Positions 58,567-64,000 of a stretch of 64,000 bases of DNA are shown here, piece by piece. The translations under genes were made by a program, and so were the position numbers. The DNA is from an uncultured Aquimarina sp. Lineage in GTDB: Bacteria > Bacteroidota > Bacteroidia > Flavobacteriales > Flavobacteriaceae. Every line of letters starts with the position of its first letter. The first letter of the stretch is position 1. The notes beneath the pieces were generated by a model. The model made no database searches. It was not told the origin of the DNA and was given only the letters and a program-made list of their open reading frames with translations. The stretch is from positions 124,001-188,000 of the forward strand of contig CANMLW010000007.1 of NCBI GenBank assembly GCA_947498705.1, in the 5' to 3' direction.

Positions 58567-59385
58567 ATGAAGAAGTTAACTTTTATTTTAGCCATACTCA
58601 TTACAACCATTGGTTGTGAAGATGTTATTGATGTAGAAGTTCCTAATGGCGAAGCTAAATTGGTTATAGATGCTACTTTCGAGTATTTCAGAAATGAAAC
58701 TCCTGCCACTATGGAAGGTGGTGTAAAACTTACTTTATCTGCTCCATTTTTTAATACAGATGTCCCCGCTGTTAGTGATGCTACGGTTTTCATAACCAAT
58801 ATGAACGATAATACCATTATCAACTTTATAGAATCAGAGGAACAAGGTTTTTTTATTCCGTCTGAAGAAGAGTTCTTACCAGAATTTGATACTCCTTACC
58901 AATTAACAGTAGAATATAAAGACGAAACCTATGTGGCAGATGCTACACTTATCCCTACCGTTCCTATAGATGATGTGCAACAAGGAGATGCAACACTTTT
59001 TGATGGAGATGAAACAGAAATAATCATAACATATACAGATGATGCAACAAGAGATGATTTTTATCTTTTTGATTTCGATTTCAATCTATTTATTACCAGT
59101 GAAGATAGGTTCTACCAAGGAGAAACCTTTGGGTTCTCATACTTCTATGACCAAATGGTTAGTAATCAAGAGATAACTATAAAAATTATCGGTATTGATG
59201 AGCAATATTTCGATTACGCAACCTTACTAATTGAACAAAGTGATCAGGGTGGTGGAAATCCTTTTCAGACACCCCCAGCAGTATTAAGAGGAAATATAAT
59301 TAATAAAACTAATCCTGATAACTATGCCCTTGGGTATTTTACAATTTCTGAAGCCAATCGATTTGATTTTAGTATTGAAAAATAG
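58567..59385 (+). CDS. DUF4249 lipoprotein (second copy)
   Basis: A 272-residue lipoprotein with lipidated Cys17 (ITTIGC) and the DUF4249 domain starting DVIDVEVPNGEAKLVIDATF, clearly a paralogue of the first copy (compare DVVDVEVPEAAPRLVVEASL). The late segment GGGNPFQTPPAVLRGN corresponds to the first copy's GGPFSTTPAPLRGN. It begins three bases after its receptor gene, so the two are cotranslated. Function as the receptor's partner is inferred from gene pairing. Confidence 0.87.
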   Translation: MKKLTFILAILITTIGCEDVIDVEVPNGEAKLVIDATFEYFRNETPATMEGGVKLTLSAPFFNTDVPAVSDATVFITNMNDNTIINFIESEEQGFFIPSEEEFLPEFDTPYQLTVEYKDETYVADATLIPTVPIDDVQQGDATLFDGDETEIIITYTDDATRDDFYLFDFDFNLFITSEDRFYQGETFGFSYFYDQMVSNQEITIKIIGIDEQYFDYATLLIEQSDQGGGNPFQTPPAVLRGNIINKTNPDNYALGYFTISEANRFDFSIEK

Positions 59386-59437
59386 CCTTTTAGCAACATT
59401 TTATTAAGAATTATAAAAGCTTAACCACTTTAAAAAG

Positions 59438-59445
59438 TATTTTTG
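59438..59445 (+). promoter_or_regulatory. -7 box of murQ (TATTTTTG), three bases from the ATG
   Basis: Exact TAnnTTTG match ending at 59445; the murQ ATG starts at 59449. The expected transcription start is on or beside the A of ATG. No good -33 TTG is present. Confidence 0.5.
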
Positions 59446-59448
59446 AAC

Positions 59449-60261
59449 ATGTCATTTATTAAAACAACAGAGCAATCATCAAAATATGACCATTTAGAAA
59501 AAATGAATGTCGGTGAATTGCTTTCGAATATTAACGCAGAAGATAAAACTGTACCCGAAGCGGTAGAAAAATCCATCCCGGCTATAGAAGCTTTAATAAC
59601 TCAAATAGTTCAAAAACTTAAAGATGGTGGGCGACTTTTCTATATGGGTGCAGGAACAAGTGGTAGATTAGGCATTGTGGATGCCAGTGAATGTCCTCCT
59701 ACATTTGGGGTATCTCCTAATCTTGTTATTGGATTAATTGCGGGAGGAGATAAAGCAATTAGAAAATCGGTAGAGCATGCAGAAGATAGTACAGACCAAG
59801 GTTGGAAAGACCTTCAATCCTATCAAATATCTAAAAAAGATGTTGTAATCGGTATTGCCGCTTCGGGAACGACGCCATACGTGGTTCACGCATTACAGAT
59901 ATGTAACGAAAATGACATCCTTACCGGATGTATTACCTGTAATGACGGTAGTCCTTTAGCATTAACTGCAAAATTTCCGATTGTAGTTACCGTTGGACCA
60001 GAGTTTGTGACGGGTAGCTCCCGAATGAAAGCCGGAACGGCTCAAAAACTTGTCCTTAACATGATTTCGACAGCTACCATGATACAACTAGGTCATGTAA
60101 AAGGTAATAAAATGGTCGATATGCAACTAAGTAATACCAAATTAGTAGGGCGTGCAGTAAAAATGCTTATGGAAGAGCTTACTATTGATGAAGTAACTGC
60201 CAAAAAATTATTAGAACAATACGACAACGTACGTAATGCAATTAATAATTATGGAGCCTAG
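59449..60261 (+). CDS. murQ: N-acetylmuramic acid 6-phosphate etherase
   Basis: A 270-residue SIS-domain enzyme that cleaves the lactyl ether of MurNAc-6-phosphate, giving GlcNAc-6-phosphate and lactate, in peptidoglycan recycling. Signatures: FYMGAGTSGRLGIVDASECPP, GIAASGTTPYVVHAL and GSSRMKAGTAQKLVLNM. I start at ATG 59449; a TTG at 59443 lies within the -7 box. The TATTTTTG box is only three bases from the ATG, so the transcript may be leaderless. It overlaps the next small gene by 11 bases. Confidence 0.95.
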   Translation: MSFIKTTEQSSKYDHLEKMNVGELLSNINAEDKTVPEAVEKSIPAIEALITQIVQKLKDGGRLFYMGAGTSGRLGIVDASECPPTFGVSPNLVIGLIAGGDKAIRKSVEHAEDSTDQGWKDLQSYQISKKDVVIGIAASGTTPYVVHALQICNENDILTGCITCNDGSPLALTAKFPIVVTVGPEFVTGSSRMKAGTAQKLVLNMISTATMIQLGHVKGNKMVDMQLSNTKLVGRAVKMLMEELTIDEVTAKKLLEQYDNVRNAINNYGA

Positions 60262-60499
60262 AAGAACCGACAAAGAAGTATTAGGTAAGGGAGTGCAACG
60301 CATGGCAATTGCACTCATTTTTATGTTTATTAGCCCGGTAGTTATACATTCATCCTTTAAAAACCAAGACCATTCATTGTATATACCCATATTGATTCTT
60401 GGGTTATTAGGAGCTGTATTCGCTATTTATATGGCGTTTAAAGGAATCAAAACTATTATGGAAGCTATCTTTGGAAAAAAAAACAAACCCCAAAACTAA
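60251..60499 (+). CDS. DUF6095-like small membrane protein
   Basis: An 82-residue protein with two transmembrane helices (about 18-35 and 46-66) and a basic C-terminal tail. I recognise it as the small protein commonly found behind murQ in Flavobacteria, called DUF6095; the name is from memory. The ATG at 60251 overlaps the murQ stop by 11 bases, indicating a shared message. Function is unknown. Confidence 0.72.
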   Translation: MEPRRTDKEVLGKGVQRMAIALIFMFISPVVIHSSFKNQDHSLYIPILILGLLGAVFAIYMAFKGIKTIMEAIFGKKNKPQN

Positions 60500-60530
60500 A
60501 ATAGTAGTGATTTTATGATAAATTCCTGCT

Positions 60531-61040
60531 TTAAATACCTTCTCTTTTATTAATAGGTGTTGTTGGGTTATAACCAAACCCAGGTATCTTAACCTCAATT
60601 CCTAATTGACAAAGAATATACCCTATCGTAGCATAATGGTGTACTGCATGACTATTTGCATGAGTAAGAATACTCTCTAATGTATAATTAACAGTAACCT
60701 TTCCTTTTCCCATATGATCGGTAACATGTAACAAATAATCTGTATTTACGGTACTATAGGACAATAATGTTTCCTGAAGTTCATACATATAGTTGATTGC
60801 CGAATCTTTATTAGTAGATAACACTTGATCTCGTTTACGGGCGGTTAAATCTATATTATTAGAATCTAACCCATCAATAATGCAATCAAAAAAATCAAGT
60901 GTATGCCTGATATGATCACCAATACTTGAACAATAGGGCTCTACAGAAGTATCACAATAGATATGGGAGTCAATAGATTTAAGCAATGTAATTGCACTAC
61001 TTAAATTATGATTAATAGATGATATTATAAGTTTTTTCAT
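60531..61040 (-). CDS. DinB/YfiT-like four-helix protein
   Basis: A 169-residue predicted four-helix bundle of the DinB/YfiT type. Possible metal ligands are the His in SIGDHIRHTLDFF (about residue 45) and the pair in HANSHAVHHYATIGYIL (about 127-143), which matches the family's third-helix HxxxH pattern. Members bind a divalent metal and some are thiol-dependent transferases; activity here is unknown. It converges with DUF6095, and its start faces a 516-base non-coding region. Confidence 0.77.
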   Translation of the reverse strand: MKKLIISSINHNLSSAITLLKSIDSHIYCDTSVEPYCSSIGDHIRHTLDFFDCIIDGLDSNNIDLTARKRDQVLSTNKDSAINYMYELQETLLSYSTVNTDYLLHVTDHMGKGKVTVNYTLESILTHANSHAVHHYATIGYILCQLGIEVKIPGFGYNPTTPINKREGI

Positions 61041-61556
61041 AAAATATAAAGACGAAAGATATATAATTAACTAACAAAAATTTCCAAGTTAAATTACAAA
61101 TATTTTTTTTTAACGTTCAAAAAATATTTACACATATTAATCGTTCTATAATATAGTAAACACAGCCATTCTATAACCCAACAACTATTGAAAAATCTAT
61201 ACTACACATTATCAACAAGTTACTCACAATCATAGTATAAAAATTCATATAGTAAACTTCTACTCATTATAAATAAATAGGTATATACCGTAATTAATAT
61301 ACTGTTAAAACGACAATACAATTGTTTTGTACGAATTTTCTATGTCTTTAAAAGATAAGACACTAAAAAATCGTAGAAAAAAATTTGATAGCTATCTATC
61401 TCTTATTAAATCAAGTAGGATATCGATCACTATCTTTAAGGTTAACCCGTAAAAAAATAAGATAAAGTGCGTATTTCATCGATTAATGACATTTTTTTTT
61501 GGAAGTTATCCATAAAATATTGTATTATTGTTTTGTTATCTAAAAGCCCCATAAGA
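61041..61556. other. AT-rich non-coding region
   Basis: 516 bases without a credible gene, between the DinB gene (-) and the coiled-coil exported protein (+). It holds TTATCAACA at 61209-61217 and TTATCCATA at 61506-61514, each one mismatch from a DnaA box, but they are too few and too far apart to call an origin. The segment ATATAGTAAAC occurs twice (near 61150 and 61250). No terminator or tRNA is seen. Confidence 0.5.
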
Positions 61557-62363
61557 ATGAAGAAGATTGTAATTATCATAGTTTTTCTATGTTCTATTCC
61601 AAAAATTAATGCTCAGGATGTCTATTCAGATGCTATAACAGCTGCTAGTTATGCATACTCACATAGTAAAAAAGCACACGGAGCAAACAATGTGTATCAC
61701 ACTCAAGAATATGCTGATAAAGCGATAGAAGCTTTTGAAAAAGTTGAAACTTTATCTGATCAATGTAATTGTACCGAAGCGAATGAAACCGCATATCAGG
61801 CGAGAGTTGATATGGAAAGTTCATTAGAACAAGATACATACGAGCGTAGTAGATTTTTTGCAAAACGTGCAAAAGAATTAGGAGCTAAAGTTTTAGAACA
61901 ATTAACTACTTGTCAAGCAGTTGCTGGTAATTACTCTGAAGATACTGCAGAAGAAAGTGATTTAGCAGATGCTACTCAAGAAGTTGCCGATAAACAAAAA
62001 GAATTAGAAGAAAAACGTCGTCAATTAGAAATCGAACAACAAAAGTTAGAACAACAAATAGCCGAACAAAATAGAATGAAAGCTGAATTTGAGGCTAGAA
62101 GAGCCGAAGAATTAAAACAGCAATCAGAAGTTAAACTAAAAGCTGAGCAAGCACTTGATAAATTACAAAATGCTTTACAGGAGTTAAGCGTAGTACTTAA
62201 CAATAAATCAGAATTTGGAGTACCTGCTGACTATGTAAGAAGCGAAAAAGAGCTAAAAAACGAATCGTTAGATGACACCAAAAATTTCTATGTAAATAGA
62301 GCAAAAGAATTAACAAAAACTGCTATGCAACAGTTCGCTAGTTTTAACGATATAGAAAATTAA
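61557..62363 (+). CDS. Exported coiled-coil protein
   Basis: A 268-residue protein with a signal peptide (about 1-20, ending INAQD). The first half is a helical domain (SYAYSHSKKAHGANNVYHT, two Cys in QCNC and TCQ); the middle (about 135-205) is a strongly charged coiled coil, QKELEEKRRQLEIEQQKLEQQ, and a short C-terminal helical region follows. No family is recognised with certainty. The frame is open further upstream, but only ATG 61557 gives a signal peptide. A strong terminator follows, so it is monocistronic. Confidence 0.76.
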   Translation: MKKIVIIIVFLCSIPKINAQDVYSDAITAASYAYSHSKKAHGANNVYHTQEYADKAIEAFEKVETLSDQCNCTEANETAYQARVDMESSLEQDTYERSRFFAKRAKELGAKVLEQLTTCQAVAGNYSEDTAEESDLADATQEVADKQKELEEKRRQLEIEQQKLEQQIAEQNRMKAEFEARRAEELKQQSEVKLKAEQALDKLQNALQELSVVLNNKSEFGVPADYVRSEKELKNESLDDTKNFYVNRAKELTKTAMQQFASFNDIEN

Positions 62364-62416
62364 AAATATAAATGCTTAAATTTTATTTTGTAGCCCCAAA
62401 ATAAAGTTTTTAATAT

Positions 62417-62447
62417 GACACCTTCTATGTAGAAGGTGTCTTTTTTT
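62417..62447 (+). terminator. Terminator after the coiled-coil exported protein
   Basis: Perfect 11-bp stem GACACCTTCTA (62417-62427) / TAGAAGGTGTC (62430-62440), 2-base loop, seven-T run. Confidence 0.92.
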
Positions 62448-62479
62448 ATAGTATAACTACAGAAGTTAATTAGTTATTT

Positions 62480-62956
62480 TTATACGACTACTTTTATGGT
62501 AGGAACATGATCAATTTCAAAATTGCAAGAATTAGCAACAAAACACATTTTATTAGCCTCTTCGTGTAATTGTATTGCCTTTTCTTTCAAATTTTCATTT
62601 GTAATATGTACCACAGGGTTTAAAGTCACACTAATAAATCTTCCACTACCCGTCTTACTTTCTTCCATTACTCCTGTAGCATTATCCTTATAATCTGTTA
62701 CTACTATTTTGTTTACTGTACATAAATGTAGATACCAAAGCATGTGGCAAGCAGATAATGATGAGACAAACAAATCTTCTGGATTATACCGCTCCTTATC
62801 TCCTAAAAAAGAAGGGTCTGAAGAAGCCTTAATTTCACTATATTTTTCCTTCCCCATAATCGTATGATTGCGATTATATGCTTTATAATTAGAAGTTCCC
62901 TGCCCCTCGTTTCCAGTCCATTCTATTTTTACTTCATAGTTATGCAATTTTGCCAT
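62480..62956 (-). CDS. OsmC-family peroxiredoxin-like protein
   Basis: A 158-residue OsmC/Ohr-fold protein. The two redox Cys of the family are visible, in SACHMLWYLHLC (about residue 69) and in MCFVANSCNF (about 143), with an additional Cys nearby. OsmC/Ohr proteins reduce organic hydroperoxides with dithiol reductants. It begins 11 bases after the marR stop on the same strand, so the pair is an operon in which the regulator probably controls the enzyme. Confidence 0.88.
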   Translation of the reverse strand: MAKLHNYEVKIEWTGNEGQGTSNYKAYNRNHTIMGKEKYSEIKASSDPSFLGDKERYNPEDLFVSSLSACHMLWYLHLCTVNKIVVTDYKDNATGVMEESKTGSGRFISVTLNPVVHITNENLKEKAIQLHEEANKMCFVANSCNFEIDHVPTIKVVV

Positions 62957-62967
62957 AGTACTTATTT

Positions 62968-63444
62968 TTATAATTTGCCTAAAATTCTATCTCCAAATGA
63001 TGATTCGTTCAACCGATGCTCCATTACATCCAAATGTTTTAATAACTCTTGATTGTTGTCAAGTAATTCTGCAATTACTTCTTCTCCATGATTCCATATC
63101 TTCTCTATCTCTGGTAAAATTTCTTCCGATTTAGGAGTCAAACGTACTACTGTTCTTCTTAAGTCATTCTCATCTTTGCTGCTTAATAAATATCCTCTTT
63201 TTATCATTTTATTGGTCATAGAAACAATGGATTGATGTGCAAAACCTAAATATCTGGCAATTTCAACTATAGAAACCGCATCGTTTTCTTTTACAAGTGT
63301 GAGTACCAAATACCAGTTAGGTTCTATATCCATTCCTAGTTTTTTATACATATCCCTTGCGCTATGAGACATTTTATCTGCAATTCGTTTCAACCTTGTC
63401 CCCAACGTTCTAAAACCTAAATCTTTAACCAAATCTTTATTCAT
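62968..63444 (-). CDS. MarR-family transcriptional regulator
   Basis: A 158-residue winged-helix regulator. The DNA-binding core is ENDAVSIVEIARYLGFAHQSIVSMTNKMIKRGYLLSSKDENDLRRTVVRLT (residues about 54-104), and helices at both ends form the dimer interface. It contains no cysteine at all, so it cannot sense peroxide through a thiol as OhrR does, despite the neighbouring osmC gene. A 26-bp near-perfect palindrome just upstream is a likely autoregulatory operator. Confidence 0.88.
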   Translation of the reverse strand: MNKDLVKDLGFRTLGTRLKRIADKMSHSARDMYKKLGMDIEPNWYLVLTLVKENDAVSIVEIARYLGFAHQSIVSMTNKMIKRGYLLSSKDENDLRRTVVRLTPKSEEILPEIEKIWNHGEEVIAELLDNNQELLKHLDVMEHRLNESSFGDRILGKL

Positions 63445-63460
63445 AAATACAAAAACAATA

Positions 63461-63486
63461 AATTTACGCAGTTAACTACGTAAATT
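63461..63486 (-). promoter_or_regulatory. Palindromic MarR operator candidate
   Basis: 26-bp near-perfect palindrome: AATTTACG (63461-63468) and CGTAAATT (63479-63486) flank the palindromic centre AGTTAACT (63470-63477), with one mismatched pair (C63469/A63478). It ends 17 bases before the marR ATG and directly precedes a TGTTTTTG box (63457-63450, one mismatch from consensus). Size, symmetry and position fit an autorepressing MarR dimer. Confidence 0.75.
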
Positions 63487-63500
63487 GTAAAAAAATATAT

Positions 63501-64000
63501 CTACTTCTTTTTAGATCCCAACAAAAAAAGTATTACTCCTGGTCCCGACTCCACCCTATCTACCTCCCAATCATAACTATCATCATCTATACTTTTGATT
63601 AATTCCTTCATTTCTTTTACAGAGTATGTTCGTAAACAAGAAATAATTCCGTCCCACAACACAAACAACGGAACAATTGGTATTATATAGGTAAAAACAA
63701 TTCTTCCTATCTTAAAAGGTCTTATAAATGGTGTTACTAAAAGAACGGTTAACGGAGAAAATATCATGGCCAACATACTTTTTACACTACGCTCTTGTGC
63801 TTCAAAAATAGCAATAGGAGCATTCGAAATAACCGCATTTCGCAAAATAAGTTGTGCATCAGATTTCCTGAAATGATGAAATGATAAAAATTGTGTTCTT
63901 AATCCTTTTAATTCTGTTGGAACATTTCTAGCATCTATTGATTTTTCTATGTACTCAAAATTGTTCGATTGCGCCTTGGTAAATTTAAACGCCGAAATAT
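63501..64000 (-). CDS. Membrane protein, possibly SAM-dependent methyltransferase-like (5' end outside the window)
   Basis: The frame is open to the right edge, so only the C-terminal about 165 residues are seen. A helical segment with LKGLRTQFLSFHHFRKSD precedes LRNAVISNAPIAIFEAQER, then two hydrophobic stretches (IFSPLTVLLVTPF and IGRIVFTYIIPIVPLFVLWDGI) and a C-terminal domain ending PGVILFLLGSKKK. This tail resembles Bacteroidota proteins annotated as class I SAM methyltransferases with a membrane-associated C-terminus; the SAM-binding part would lie outside the window. The TTG at 63845 is not the start, as the frame continues past it. Confidence 0.5.
   Translation of the reverse strand, partial: ISAFKFTKAQSNNFEYIEKSIDARNVPTELKGLRTQFLSFHHFRKSDAQLILRNAVISNAPIAIFEAQERSVKSMLAMIFSPLTVLLVTPFIRPFKIGRIVFTYIIPIVPLFVLWDGIISCLRTYSVKEMKELIKSIDDDSYDWEVDRVESGPGVILFLLGSKKK

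Overview
The window is a 64 kb stretch of low-GC chromosome from a member of the Bacteroidota, almost certainly the Flavobacteriaceae. A marine genus such as Aquimarina or a relative would fit, but the genus is a guess. The evidence is the gene families (PorD/DUF4835, RprXY-type two-component system, DUF4249 lipoproteins behind TonB-dependent receptors, DUF6095, DUF6913, monomeric NADP-isocitrate dehydrogenase) and repeated TAnnTTTG promoter elements, the -7 box of this phylum. I see no tRNA, rRNA, CRISPR array, insertion sequence or prophage. The DNA is dense with housekeeping genes, and the last gene runs off the right edge.

Layout. 0-9.4 kb (+): oxidoreductase, 3-hydroxyacyl-CoA dehydrogenase, DUF1015, YggS, an exonuclease/GIY-YIG fusion, a DUF3857 protein, a K+ channel and miaA, closed by a bidirectional terminator. 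9.4-29.8 kb (-): rprXY; coaE, YbbR-like protein and a glycosyltransferase; fabI; the bamD-rpoZ-coaBC-porD-recN cluster; DUF6913-dapA-Kir channel; a YhhN-like protein; ligA, a DnaA-like paralogue, a LOG-family gene, prmC and a GNAT. 29.9-37 kb (mostly +): LEA-like lipoprotein, ribD, HAD, EamA, YigZ, dnaA, LMW phosphatase and a tetrapyrrole-methylase-family methyltransferase. 37-40.4 kb (-): lysozyme-like protein, mltG, GNAT, dapF. 40.5-49 kb (+): htrA, an extended GAPDH, a coiled-coil membrane protein, trmD, rplS and monomeric icd. 49.2-52.4 kb (+): an ECF sigma locus. 52.5-59.4 kb (+): two paralogous TonB-receptor/DUF4249 pairs. 59.4-64 kb: murQ, DUF6095, DinB, a coiled-coil exported protein, and a marR-osmC operon with a clear palindromic operator.

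The most unusual item is the gene at 25901-27853. Its first 370 residues align without gaps to the window's own DnaA (323/370 identical by hand count; 165/170 across residues 121-290). The DNA-binding domain IV is missing and is replaced by about 280 residues of unrelated, largely helical sequence with a coiled coil and a Gln-rich linker. The box VII arginine finger (R294 in DnaA) is His. Synonymous sites have diverged strongly while the AAA+ core is almost unchanged, so this is not a fresh duplication and looks maintained. It could be a DnaA decoy or regulator, or a DnaA-derived sensor in a conflict system; the sequence alone does not decide.

Secondary themes are promoters lying so close to start codons that transcripts may be leaderless (yggS, rprX, murQ), frequent TTG starts, and long non-coding stretches at 45.9-46.8 and 61.0-61.6 kb.
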